NCBI RefSeq assembly: GCF_001905095.1
Contig: NZ_LWLS01000056.1
Location: forward strand, 62,001 to 126,000
DNA: 64,000 nucleotides
Direction: 5' to 3'
Origin: Micromonospora sp. CB01531
GTDB taxonomy: Bacteria; Actinomycetota; Actinomycetes; Mycobacteriales; Micromonosporaceae
Shown piece by piece: positions 46,474-54,351 of the stretch (position 1 is the first letter of the stretch; each line of letters starts with the position of its first letter). The translations under genes were made by a program, and so were the position numbers. Under the pieces are notes generated by a model. The model saw nothing but the letters and a program-made list of their open reading frames with translations, was not told the DNA's origin and did not search any database.

Positions 46474-48624
46474 ATGCCCCGTCCACACCTCTCCCCCGGG
46501 CTCCGCGATGCGGCGCCACGACTGCGCGGCGTCGCCCTCGCTGCGGCCGGCCTACTGCTGCTGTCCTCGATCGCGGTGGTGTCCGGGCCGGCGGCCGCCG
46601 CCAGTCCAACGCACGCTGTCGACCGGGCGGTCGACGACACGGCCTGCGCCGCGAACGTCGACGGCACGGCCGATTTCACCCCGGTCCTCTCGATCGACCT
46701 GCCGACCCGGGCGAGTTGGCTCAACCAGACCCCGCCGTACACCTTCGACCGCACCGACACGGTGGCCGCCGGCTTCGACCGGGTCGGCTACTGCCTCGAG
46801 CTGGACGGCCCGGCGGGCCCGCAGTGGGCCTGGACGGCCATGGAGCCCTTCACCGCGGACGCGCACCGCCTCGGCCTGCCGACCCGCACCGGGGAGATCA
46901 CCCGCCAGCGGGTGAACGACCTGGACGTGGCCTCCAACGTTCCCGGCGTCACCACGGGCGCCGGCCTGGCCGGCTATCTGGAGATGTGGCCCAACACCTA
47001 CAGCACGGGCTCGTCCCGGCAGATCTCCGGTGCCTCGTCCACCAGCTACGACGCCGACGACACCGTCAACGCCTCCGGCGGGTACGGGTCGTTCCAGGTG
47101 CACCAGGTCGGCGCCCGCCGCCCCGCGCTGGATGCGCCGCGCACCGTACTGGCGGTCAACACCTTCACGTCCACCGGCGCGGCGCTCTCGCTCGGCATCG
47201 GCTCCGCGCCAACCGGTCACCCGGACTGGACGTTCGCCGGGAACGCCGGCACGTTCACCCAACGGCGGCTGACCGTCTACGCCCGTTCCTCCGTGCTGAC
47301 CCTGGATCAGCACCCGCAGGACCGCCAGTTGTATTCCCGGGACGCCACGAACGGCGCCACCGTGCCGGTGTCCGGAGCAGTCACCGACCCTCGGGTCAAG
47401 GCGGTTCAGCTCACAATCACCAGCGGCGACGACGAGTGGACCTACACGGCCCCGGTCACCGACCGGCGCGAGTTCTCGTTCCGCCCCCGCATCGACGCCA
47501 CCTTGCGCGACTACCGGTTCGCGCTGCGCGCGCTGGGCGCCCAGGTAACCCGCCGGGTGGCCGTATGGGAGGGCATCCTGGCCGGCGACGTCTACGTCAT
47601 CCAGGGCCAGTCCAACGCCGTGGCGGCGACCTACCAGGGCTCCTCCGCCGGCGAGGAGTCGCCGTTCATCCGCAGCTACGGATCTCCCACGGCCGATCCT
47701 GTCCTGTCGGCGGCGGACCGCCGCTGGAACTACGCCGGCAGCGAGGTCACCAACCAGCCCGGCTCGATCGGGCAGTGGGGCATCCGCATGGCCCGGCGCA
47801 TCGTGGACACTTATCAGGTCCCGGTGGCCATCCTCAACGGCGCCCACGGCGGCCAGCCGATCTCGTTCTTCCAGCGCAATGACGCGGACCCGGACGACAT
47901 CCGCACCAACTACGGCCGGCTGCGGCAACGCCTGGTGGGCGCCGGGGTGCTGGGCGACGTCCGCGGGCTGCTCTGGTATCAGGGCGAATCCGACAACGAC
48001 CAAGCGGCCGTACACGTCACCGGCTTCACCGCGCTGCTCGACGACTGGCGAGCTGAGCTGGGAGCCGACATCGCCGAGGGGACCCGGTACTTCGTCTATC
48101 AGGTGCGCACCTCGCCATGCGGCAACAGCACCACCGGCGCACTGCGGGAGGCGCAGCGGCAGATGGGCGACACGCTCGGCGTGACCTTGCTGTCGACTAA
48201 CGGCCTCTCGGGCCACGACGGCTGCCACTACGCCTGGGAGCAGGGCTACCGGGAGATGGGCGACCACACGTTCGCGGTGGTGGCGCGCGACCTCTACCAC
48301 GGACCTGCTCAGGGGATCGCCCCGCCGAACCCGAGCACCGCGGCGTTCTCGAACCCCGGGCGCACGGAGATCACCATCCAGTTGCGCAGCGACGACCCGC
48401 TGACGGTCGAGCCGGGTGCGGCGGCGGACTTCCGGGTCAACGGGACCGCGGTCACCGTGACCGATGTCGAGTACGTCACCGGCGGCCAACTGAAGCTGAC
48501 CCTCTCCGCGCCCGCCGACGGCGCGACGGGCGTGAGCTACCTCAGCCATCTGCGGGCCGGACCCTGGATCGTCAACGCGACCGGCAGCGGTCTGCTGACC
48601 TTCCAGAACCTGCCGATCACCTGA
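46474..48624 (+). CDS. Secreted SASA-type carbohydrate esterase (sialate O-acetylesterase domain)
   Basis: 716 aa. The ATG lies 9 nt after GGAGG and starts a clear signal peptide (residues 1-40, LAAAGLLLLSSIAVVSGPAAAA). The N-terminal ~330 residues are a beta-rich region of unknown type. The esterase domain (about 365-615) shows the nucleophile Ser in VIQGQSNAV, the oxyanion/Asp-side block WYQGESDND and the late His in HDGCHYAW. This is the SGNH-like arrangement of the SASA (DUF303) family, which removes acetyl groups from sialic acid or plant glycans. A short beta domain ends the protein. It acts outside the cell; the natural substrate cannot be told from sequence. It terminates at a strong hairpin. 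Confidence 0.85.
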   Translation: MPRPHLSPGLRDAAPRLRGVALAAAGLLLLSSIAVVSGPAAAASPTHAVDRAVDDTACAANVDGTADFTPVLSIDLPTRASWLNQTPPYTFDRTDTVAAGFDRVGYCLELDGPAGPQWAWTAMEPFTADAHRLGLPTRTGEITRQRVNDLDVASNVPGVTTGAGLAGYLEMWPNTYSTGSSRQISGASSTSYDADDTVNASGGYGSFQVHQVGARRPALDAPRTVLAVNTFTSTGAALSLGIGSAPTGHPDWTFAGNAGTFTQRRLTVYARSSVLTLDQHPQDRQLYSRDATNGATVPVSGAVTDPRVKAVQLTITSGDDEWTYTAPVTDRREFSFRPRIDATLRDYRFALRALGAQVTRRVAVWEGILAGDVYVIQGQSNAVAATYQGSSAGEESPFIRSYGSPTADPVLSAADRRWNYAGSEVTNQPGSIGQWGIRMARRIVDTYQVPVAILNGAHGGQPISFFQRNDADPDDIRTNYGRLRQRLVGAGVLGDVRGLLWYQGESDNDQAAVHVTGFTALLDDWRAELGADIAEGTRYFVYQVRTSPCGNSTTGALREAQRQMGDTLGVTLLSTNGLSGHDGCHYAWEQGYREMGDHTFAVVARDLYHGPAQGIAPPNPSTAAFSNPGRTEITIQLRSDDPLTVEPGAAADFRVNGTAVTVTDVEYVTGGQLKLTLSAPADGATGVSYLSHLRAGPWIVNATGSGLLTFQNLPIT

Positions 48625-48633
48625 CCGGCCCAC

Positions 48634-48677
48634 AGGCAGGCGGGACGTGGTGGCCGGCGACCGCGTCCCGCCTGCCT
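48634..48677. terminator. Strong bidirectional hairpin terminator
   Basis: The 14-bp perfect stem AGGCAGGCGGGACG / CGTCCCGCCTGCCT has a 16-nt loop. It sits 10 nt after the esterase stop and 52 nt before the end of the convergent acetyltransferase gene. Confidence 0.88.
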
Positions 48678-48729
48678 ACCACGATGGAACCGTGGGCGCC
48701 GGCCGAGCTGACCTCCCCGGCGCGTGCCG

Positions 48730-49392
48730 CTACAGCTGTCCGGGGTTCGCGGCTTCCAGATCGTCGAGGCGGCCGGCCATGATCGTGCGGAGGTGCTTGG
48801 TGATGTGCTCGATCGGCCAGTCCCACCAGGCCAGGGCCAGGAGGCGGGCGACGTCATCCTCGGCATAGCGGCGACGGATGAGCCTGGCCGGGTTGCCGCC
48901 GACGATGCCGTAGTCGGGCACGTCCTCCACCACCACCGAACCAGCGGCGATGATCGCTCCGTTGCCGATCCGGACGCCGGGCATCATCGTGGCGCGGTAG
49001 CCGAACCACACATCGTTGCCCACCACGGTGTCACCCCGTCCGGGAAGGCCGGTGATCAGGTCGAAGTGCTCGGCCCAGGAACCGCCCATGACGGGGAAAG
49101 GGAAGGTCGACGGACCGTCCATCCGGTGGTTGGCGCCGTTCATGATGAACCGTACGCCCGTGCCCAGCGCGCAGAACTTCCCGATGACCAGCTTCTCCGG
49201 CCCGTAGTGATACAGCACGTTGCGGGTCTCGAAGGCGGTCGGGTCCTCCGGGTCGTCGTAGTAGGAGAACTCTCCGACCTCGATCAGCGGAGACCTCACC
49301 CACGGCTTCAGCAGCACCACACGCGGCTGCTCGGGGATCGGATGCACAACGCTCGGATCGGGAAGGGTGTCAGCCACGGTTCGCTTCCTCAT
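48730..49392 (-). CDS. Vat/CatB-family O-acetyltransferase (xenobiotic acetyltransferase)
   Basis: 220 aa with left-handed beta-helix hexapeptide repeats. Blocks typical of the Vat streptogramin acetyltransferases are VGEFSYYDDP, NVLYHYGPEKLVIGKFCALGTGVRFIMNGANH (catalytic His at its end), TVVGNDVWFGYRATMMPGV and GGNPARLIR. The family uses acetyl-CoA to acetylate hydroxyls of streptogramins, chloramphenicol or other small molecules. It lies 24 nt behind the TetR gene on the same strand, so it is probably co-transcribed and under its control. A resistance or self-protection role is plausible. Sugar or antibiotic precursor acetylation is possible too. Confidence 0.88.
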   Translation of the reverse strand: MRKRTVADTLPDPSVVHPIPEQPRVVLLKPWVRSPLIEVGEFSYYDDPEDPTAFETRNVLYHYGPEKLVIGKFCALGTGVRFIMNGANHRMDGPSTFPFPVMGGSWAEHFDLITGLPGRGDTVVGNDVWFGYRATMMPGVRIGNGAIIAAGSVVVEDVPDYGIVGGNPARLIRRRYAEDDVARLLALAWWDWPIEHITKHLRTIMAGRLDDLEAANPGQL

Positions 49393-49416
49393 CGGCTACG
49401 GCCTCTTGCGGATCGG

Positions 49417-50031
49417 TCACAGGGGCTTGGCGAGCCGCGCGACGAGGCGTTTGAGCTCTTCGCCGTACCCGGCGAGAAACTCGGGAGAGTCGACGGGCAG
49501 ACCGGTGAAGTCCTCGGCGAAGTGGGCCAGCAGAGTCGGCGCGAGCGCTGCCCCGAAGAGAGCCAGCTGCAGGTAGGCCGGATCGAGGTCCTGGGCGATC
49601 TCACCGGCGGCCTGACGTCGGCGCAGGTCGTCGACCATGGACCGGCGATACCGCTCCGCGCCCTCTTCGCGGTCGCCTTCCAGGGCCTGCCAGATCAGCA
49701 GCCGGACCCAGTGCCGCTGTGCCGTTCCGGCCTGGAGGAACGCGGCGACCACCTCGTCCAGCGGAGCGTCCGGGCGGTTCAGCTCACCGCTCAACGCACG
49801 CCAGCGTTCGATGAGGGCGCGATACAGCCCTTCCTTGCCGTCGAAGTAGTACGAGATCAACTGCTGGTTGACGCCGGCCCGGCGGGCGATGGCGCTGACC
49901 CGCGCGCCGGCGTAGCCGTGCTCACCGAACTCCACCAGCGCGGCGTCGAGAATCCGCTCCCGGGTGCGCTCGGCATCCCGTTTCCGCTCCAGACCGGACG
50001 GGGAACGACGAGGTCTCGACTCCTCAGGCAT
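49417..50031 (-). CDS. TetR-family transcriptional repressor
   Basis: 204 aa from ATG 50031 (MPEESRPRRS); a longer start at 50079 would run through the operator and into the divergent leader. HTH at about 20-65: ERILDAALVEFGEHGYAGARVSAIARRAGVNQQLISYYFDGKEGLY. The C-terminal ligand domain contains WQALEGDREEG. Divergent from the flavin monooxygenase and followed by the acetyltransferase, with a palindrome (50049-50064) between, it is the likely local switch for both detoxification genes and itself. Confidence 0.92.
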   Translation of the reverse strand: MPEESRPRRSPSGLERKRDAERTRERILDAALVEFGEHGYAGARVSAIARRAGVNQQLISYYFDGKEGLYRALIERWRALSGELNRPDAPLDEVVAAFLQAGTAQRHWVRLLIWQALEGDREEGAERYRRSMVDDLRRRQAAGEIAQDLDPAYLQLALFGAALAPTLLAHFAEDFTGLPVDSPEFLAGYGEELKRLVARLAKPL

Positions 50032-50048
50032 GCTCCTGATCCTATCAA

Positions 50049-50064
50049 TCAAACAGGTGGTTGA
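50049..50064. promoter_or_regulatory. Putative TetR operator in divergent promoter
   Basis: TCAAACAGGTGGTTGA is an imperfect palindrome (TCAAxC....GxTTGA), 18 nt upstream of the TetR start and 33 nt upstream of the monooxygenase ATG. It partly overlaps a TTGACA-like -35 box (50061-50066) for the monooxygenase. The position fits autoregulation. Confidence 0.55.
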
Positions 50065-50096
50065 CAGAGTCATGCACAAGGGTGACTCTGGGAGAC

Positions 50097-51368
50097 ATGA
50101 CGAGCTTTTCGGTGATGATCATCGGCGGCGGGATCGGCGGACTGGCCCTGGCCCACGGGCTGCGGCGGGAAGGCATCGAGGTCAACGTCTACGAGCGCAC
50201 CCTCGAACGCACGGACTGGCTGCAGGGCTACCGGATCCACATCAACCCGGCCGGCGCGCACGCCCTGCACAACTGCCTTCCCCCGGACGCGTGGCTGTCG
50301 TTCCTGGCCACCGTCTCGACCGGGGACAGCGGCTTCGGCTTTCTCACCGACCAGTGCACGGAGCTGCTCGGGTTGACCGAGGCTGAGATCAACCCGTCCA
50401 CCGACCCCACCAGCCGCCACTACGGCGTCAGCCGCATCCGGCTCCGCGAGATCCTGCTCGACCAGCTCGACGACGTCGTACACCGGGGCAGGAGCTTCCA
50501 CCGCTATGAGCTCGACGGCGACCGGGTCACCGCCCACTTCGCCGACGGCACCACCGCGACCGCCGATCTCCTGATCGGCGCGGACGGCGCCAATTCCCGC
50601 GTACGCGGCCAGCTCCTCCCGCACGCGCAGCGCCTTGACACCGGCGTGCTCGCGGTGGCCGGCAAGTATCCGTTGACCCCCGAACGGGCGTCCGACCTGC
50701 CGCCCGCCCTGCGGACCCGGGCCAACATCGTCGTCCCCCGCGGCCGCGGCTCGCTCTTCACCGCCGTCTGGCAGCACGATCGCATCGATCGGGCGGCCGC
50801 CGGGCGTTCCGGCACGCCGCCGCACGACGACACCGACTACGCGTTCTGGGGTTTCGCCGACGCTACCGACCGGTTCCCGCCGGACGTGGAGCAGCAGGAC
50901 GGCGCATCGCTGCAACAGGTCGTCACCGACCGGATCCGCGGCTGGTCGCCCGCGTTCCACCGGCTCATCGCCGAAAGCGACCCGGCCACCCTCCACGCGA
51001 TCCGGGCGAAGAGCGCCACCCCGGTCACCCCCTGGCCGACCGGCCGCGTCACGCTGCTCGGCGACGCCATCCACAACATGACCCCGATGGCCGGCACCGG
51101 CGCGAACACCGCGCTGCGCGACGCCGACCTGCTCCGACGCACGCTGATCGCCGCCCACGCCGGCGAGGTCCCACTCCCGGCCGCGATCTCCGGGTACGAG
51201 CGCGAGATGCTGCGCTACGGCTTCGCTGCCGTGAAGCAGTCCCTGCGCAACGCCCAGAACGCCGCGAACTCGACCCCGCTCGGCCGGGCAGCCTTTCGCA
51301 CGATCCTGCGTCTGACCGCGGCGATCCCCCCGATGCGCCGCCGCATGGCGGCCAGCCTGGGCCGCTGA
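50097..51368 (+). CDS. FAD-dependent monooxygenase (PHBH / Tet(X)-like)
   Basis: 423 aa; ATG 50097 follows GGGAGAC. FAD site VMIIGGGIGGLALAHGLRREG, middle motif LLIGADGANSRVRGQL (DG motif) and second FAD motif VTLLGDAIHNMTPMAGTGANTALRDA. This is the class A flavoprotein hydroxylase set, with NAD(P)H as electron donor. It is divergent from a TetR repressor whose other neighbour is a Vat-type acetyltransferase, so hydroxylation of an incoming aromatic drug or antibiotic is the likely role. A catabolic or biosynthetic hydroxylase cannot be excluded. Confidence 0.9.
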   Translation: MTSFSVMIIGGGIGGLALAHGLRREGIEVNVYERTLERTDWLQGYRIHINPAGAHALHNCLPPDAWLSFLATVSTGDSGFGFLTDQCTELLGLTEAEINPSTDPTSRHYGVSRIRLREILLDQLDDVVHRGRSFHRYELDGDRVTAHFADGTTATADLLIGADGANSRVRGQLLPHAQRLDTGVLAVAGKYPLTPERASDLPPALRTRANIVVPRGRGSLFTAVWQHDRIDRAAAGRSGTPPHDDTDYAFWGFADATDRFPPDVEQQDGASLQQVVTDRIRGWSPAFHRLIAESDPATLHAIRAKSATPVTPWPTGRVTLLGDAIHNMTPMAGTGANTALRDADLLRRTLIAAHAGEVPLPAAISGYEREMLRYGFAAVKQSLRNAQNAANSTPLGRAAFRTILRLTAAIPPMRRRMAASLGR

Positions 51369-51591
51369 CCTCGTCGCGTTCCCACCAGCGGCGAATACCC
51401 GTGGTCGCATCGCAGCACGCGTCGCAATGTGGGCAGCCGACGGCCTCACCGCTCCATGTAATGCGGCCCGATGATGCATCGCCTGGTAGGAGTGGAGGGC
51501 CGCGGCGGACGCGTCTCTCCGCCCGGACGGCTCGTCGATCCCTTCCCCGACGAGTCGTCCGGGTCTCGGCGGCGACTTACGCGGAGGCAGC

Positions 51592-51858
51592 ATGGCGTCC
51601 CGATCGCACAATCCACCACCGAAGTGGCCGGTGCTGAACTCCCCCTCGGTGCCCAGAAGAGCGCGGGAAGGAAGCCTCCCGCGCCGCCCATCCATCGAGC
51701 CGCGCCGCGCCGATCGGCGGTGGGCCTACCTGCTGGTCGGCGGGTTCGCCCTGCTTATCGGCTGCTTCGCCGTGCTGGTCGTCACGGTCGGCGGCACGCC
51801 TGCTCATACCGTGTCCACCACAGCGGTACATGGCGCCCCGCACAGATCGTCCGGCTGA
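51592..51858 (+). CDS. Small single-pass membrane protein of unknown function (88 aa)
   Basis: ATG 51592 follows GGAGGC at ideal spacing. Residues 1-42 are basic and proline-rich (cytosolic by the positive-inside rule). One strong membrane helix follows (AYLLVGGFALLIGCFAVLVV, about 45-64), then a short external tail. No family is recognised. It stands upstream of the metal cassette and may or may not belong to it. Confidence 0.65.
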   Translation: MASRSHNPPPKWPVLNSPSVPRRAREGSLPRRPSIEPRRADRRWAYLLVGGFALLIGCFAVLVVTVGGTPAHTVSTTAVHGAPHRSSG

Positions 51859-51909
51859 CCCGCCACCCCGGGCGGCCCCGTGATCTGCGGCCGGTGACCC
51901 AACTACTGA

Positions 51910-51929
51910 TACAGCATTGGCTGTACTAT
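51910..51929 (+). promoter_or_regulatory. Operator TACAG-N6-CTGTA overlapping the -10 box of cmtR-like gene (leaderless promoter)
   Basis: Inverted repeat arms TACAG (51910-51914) and CTGTA (51921-51925) run into TACTAT (51924-51929), a good -10 hexamer placed 7 nt before the GTG at 51937. Transcription would start at or next to the start codon, giving a leaderless message. A repressor on the repeat would block it, as expected for ArsR autoregulation. Confidence 0.55.
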
Positions 51930-51936
51930 CGGTGGC

Positions 51937-52266
51937 GTGGAGACGCTGACCCACGGGCAGGTGCTGGCGCGGTTCGGCCACGCCCTGTCCGATCCGACCC
52001 GGGCACGGCTGCTGCTGGCCCTGCGCGACGGCCCCGGCTACCCGGCCCAGCTCGCCGACCTGCTCGGCACGACCCGGCAGAATCTGTCCAACCATCTGGC
52101 CTGCCTGCGCGGCTGCGGCCTGGTCGTGGCCGCTCCCGAGGGCCGGCGTACCCGCTACGAGCTTGCCGACGTCCGGCTCGCCCACGCCCTCGACGACCTC
52201 CTTGGTCTGGTGCTCGCCGTGGATCCGGCCGCCTGCCCCGACGCCGACGCGAAGGGCTGCTGCTGA
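51937..52266 (+). CDS. ArsR/SmtB-family metal sensor, CmtR-like
   Basis: 109 aa from GTG 51937, apparently leaderless. Winged helix at about 25-80 (YPAQLADLLGTTRQNLSNHLACLRGCGLV). Cysteines in the recognition-helix segment CLRGC and at the C-terminus (ACPDADAKGCC) match the Cd(II)/Pb(II) binding plan of mycobacterial CmtR (Cys57, Cys61, Cys102). Metal binding would release it from the operator just upstream. The stop shares one base with the transporter start (TGATG). Confidence 0.88.
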   Translation: METLTHGQVLARFGHALSDPTRARLLLALRDGPGYPAQLADLLGTTRQNLSNHLACLRGCGLVVAAPEGRRTRYELADVRLAHALDDLLGLVLAVDPAACPDADAKGCC

Positions 52267-53000
52267 TGACCCTGCCGATGATCCAGACCCCGGCCGGCCC
52301 CTCGCCGGCCCGGCGGGCGGTCCTGGCCCGCCGCGTGCGACTGCTCGTCGCCGCCACCATCACCTATAACGTGGTCGAGGCGGTCGTGGCGATCAGCGCC
52401 GGCACGATCGCCTCCTCGACCGCGCTGATCGGCTTCGGCCTCGACTCGGTCATCGAGGTCTCCTCCGCTGCGGCAGTGGCCTGGCAGTTCGCCGGCCGCG
52501 ACCCCGAGGCCCGGGAGAAGACCACGCTGCGCATCATCGCGGTGTCGTTCTTGGCCCTCGCCGCGTACGTCACCGTCGAGTCGGTCCGCGCCCTGCTCGG
52601 CGGCGCCGACGCCGACCACTCCCCCGTCGGCCTCGTGCTGGCCGCGCTGTCCCTGGCCGTCATGCCCGGCCTGTCGTACGCCCAGCGCCGCGCCGGCCGG
52701 GAACTCGGCTCCCGCACCGCGGTCGCCGACTCCAAACAGACCCTGCTGTGCACCTACCTGTCCGCGGTCCTGCTCGTCGGACTCGCCCTCAACAGCCTGC
52801 TCGGCTGGTCCTGGGCCGACCCGGTCGCCGCACTCGTCATCGCCGCCGTCGCCGTCAAGGAAGGCCGCGAGGCCTGGCGCGGGGACACCTGCTGCGCCGT
52901 CCCGGGGGCGGCCGCGTTCGCCGCTGCCGCGCCTGCCGAGGATGGCGATGCCTGCGGCTGCCGGCCCGGCTGCTCCTGCTGCTCCGGCGGCGACCGGTGA
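52266..53000 (+). CDS. Cation transporter (CDF-like membrane protein) of the metal cassette
   Basis: 244 aa from ATG 52266, sharing one base with the CmtR-like stop. Five to six membrane helices; TITYNVVEAVVAISAGTIASSTALIGFGLDS is the CDF-type first pair with an acidic metal site (GLDSVIE). SKQTLLCTYLSAVLLVGLALNSLLGWSWADPVAALVIAA holds the second site. The tail ends in a cysteine-rich stretch (CGCRPGCSCCSGG) suited to soft-metal capture. It is shorter than classical CDF proteins and lacks their cytosolic ferredoxin-like domain. Cadmium, lead or zinc export is likely, given the regulator. Confidence 0.85.
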   Translation: MTLPMIQTPAGPSPARRAVLARRVRLLVAATITYNVVEAVVAISAGTIASSTALIGFGLDSVIEVSSAAAVAWQFAGRDPEAREKTTLRIIAVSFLALAAYVTVESVRALLGGADADHSPVGLVLAALSLAVMPGLSYAQRRAGRELGSRTAVADSKQTLLCTYLSAVLLVGLALNSLLGWSWADPVAALVIAAVAVKEGREAWRGDTCCAVPGAAAFAAAAPAEDGDACGCRPGCSCCSGGDR

Positions 53001-53341
53001 GGCGGCCGATGCCGGCGGCGGTCCGTGCCGCCCTCGACGCCGAACTGGCCACGGCCCGCACCGCCGCCGACCCCGCGGTCGCGTGGCGGGCGGCGGAACG
53101 GGCGCACATCCTCTCCCAGCCCTGGCCCTGGCCGCACACGGTCGTGCACGCCGCCATGCTGCGCCGCGCGCTGCGCGAGCGCGACGTGGTCGAGGCGGTC
53201 GGTCAGGTCGTCCGGCTCGCCGTCGCCGGCCCAGGGTCCGCCACCGGCCGTTACCCGGAGGGCAACACGGGCCGCGCCCGGGTGCCGCTGACCCAGCCCA
53301 TGCCGGTGCCCAACGACCTGGCCGCGCTGCTCGCCAGGTGA
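52997..53341 (+). CDS. DUF3703 protein of the metal cassette (114 aa)
   Basis: The GTG at 52997 overlaps the transporter stop (GTGA). The short helical protein has the DUF3703 pattern: AWRAAERAHILSQPWPWPHTVVHAAMLRRALRERD and a C-terminal GRYPEGNTGRARVPL. This family is regularly found beside metal-resistance transporters and CmtR/ArsR regulators; its function is not known. His and Trp residues in the central block could contact metal or a partner protein. Confidence 0.82.
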   Translation: MRRPMPAAVRAALDAELATARTAADPAVAWRAAERAHILSQPWPWPHTVVHAAMLRRALRERDVVEAVGQVVRLAVAGPGSATGRYPEGNTGRARVPLTQPMPVPNDLAALLAR

Positions 53342-53380
53342 GCACGCGATCGAGGGCGACTCGGTTGATGTAGCGGCTGT

Positions 53381-53386
53381 TACACT
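53381..53386 (+). promoter_or_regulatory. -10 box (TACACT) of a probable leaderless promoter
   Basis: TACACT ends 7 nt before the GTG at 53394, the spacing of leaderless actinobacterial messages. No ribosome site precedes that GTG, which agrees. No clear -35 was found. Confidence 0.45.
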
Positions 53387-53393
53387 CGCCGAC

Positions 53394-53963
53394 GTGGCGA
53401 GCGATTCTCCTGGCTGGCTGGTCGCCGTGATCCGGCTACCGGCCGGCCCGTCCCGGCACCGGGTAGCGGTCTGGCGAGAGCTGCGCCGGGTCGGCGCCGT
53501 CCCGGTCAGCGGCGGCGTCTGGGCAGCACCGGCGGCTCCCGTGTTCGCGACTGGCCTGGACCGCGTCGCCGAGTTGGTCCGCCGGGCGGACGGCCGGATG
53601 CTCATGCTCGACGCCACCCCGCACGACGATGACAGCCGGAGCAGCCTGTTCGACGAGTTCAACACCGCGCGCGCCGACGAGTGGACCGAGTTCACCTCCG
53701 AGTGCGACAAGTACGAAGCCGAGATCGCCAAGGAGAGACGCATCGGCAAGCTCACCGTCGCCGAACTCGACGAGGAAGAGCAGAGCCTGGACCGGCTACG
53801 CCGCTGGTTCCGCGAACTCAAGGCCCGCGACATCTTCGGCGTCACCGAAGGCGTCCAGGCCGAAGACCGCCTCAAACGCTGCGCCGAGGCGCTCGACAGC
53901 TACGCCACCGCCGTCTACCAAGCCGTGCACGCCCCGCTCGGACAGGAATCCCCCCATGCGTGA
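53394..53963 (+). CDS. ChrB-like chromate-resistance / sensing protein (N-terminal-domain type)
   Basis: 189 aa from GTG 53394. SPGWLVAVIRLPAGPSRHRVAVWRELRRVGA and SGGVWAAPA match the N-terminal domain of ChrB, the chromate-responsive regulator. The middle (LFDEFNTARADEWTEFTSECDKYEAEIAKE) is a charged helix or coiled coil. The full-length ChrB C-terminal domain is absent, as in many actinobacterial forms. No chromate transporter (ChrA) lies in the window, so the link to chromate is by family only. The stop overlaps the YkvA gene by 8 nt. Confidence 0.78.
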   Translation: MASDSPGWLVAVIRLPAGPSRHRVAVWRELRRVGAVPVSGGVWAAPAAPVFATGLDRVAELVRRADGRMLMLDATPHDDDSRSSLFDEFNTARADEWTEFTSECDKYEAEIAKERRIGKLTVAELDEEEQSLDRLRRWFRELKARDIFGVTEGVQAEDRLKRCAEALDSYATAVYQAVHAPLGQESPHA

Positions 53964-54351
53964 CTGGCTGCTCGCCCTGGCCACCGCGATCGCGCTGCTG
54001 CTCGCCTCGTGGGCGCTGCTGATCCTGCTGGCCCGCCGGCTTCCACCGGGCACCCTGCGCGACCTCGCCGCCTTCATCCCCGACTGCGTCACCACCGTCC
54101 GACGACTCCGCAAGGACCCGCGGGTTCCCCGCCGGGCGAAGATCGCCGTGCTGATCGCCGGGCTCTGGGTGGCCAGCCCCATCGACCTCATTCCCGAGTT
54201 CCTGCCCGTCATCGGCCCCCTCGACGACATCGTCGTCGTCGCCCTGGCCCTGCGCTACGCCGGCCGGCATGTCCCCCGCGACGTGCTCCTGGCCGCCTGG
54301 CCCGGCGAACCACGACTCATCGAACGACTTCTCGGCCAGCCGTCAGCCTGA
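53956..54351 (+). CDS. YkvA / DUF1232 family small membrane protein
   Basis: 131 aa from ATG 53956, overlapping the ChrB-like stop by 8 nt. The N-terminal membrane helix (WLLALATAIALLLASWALLILLA) is followed by the DUF1232 signature KIAVLIAGLWVASPIDLIPEFLPVIGPLDDIVVVALALRY (about 75-114), with the invariant SPIDLIPD-like segment reading SPIDLIPEF. Function is unknown; the family is often linked to metal or stress cassettes. It overlaps the end of a convergent gene by 9 nt. Confidence 0.85.
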   Translation: MRDWLLALATAIALLLASWALLILLARRLPPGTLRDLAAFIPDCVTTVRRLRKDPRVPRRAKIAVLIAGLWVASPIDLIPEFLPVIGPLDDIVVVALALRYAGRHVPRDVLLAAWPGEPRLIERLLGQPSA

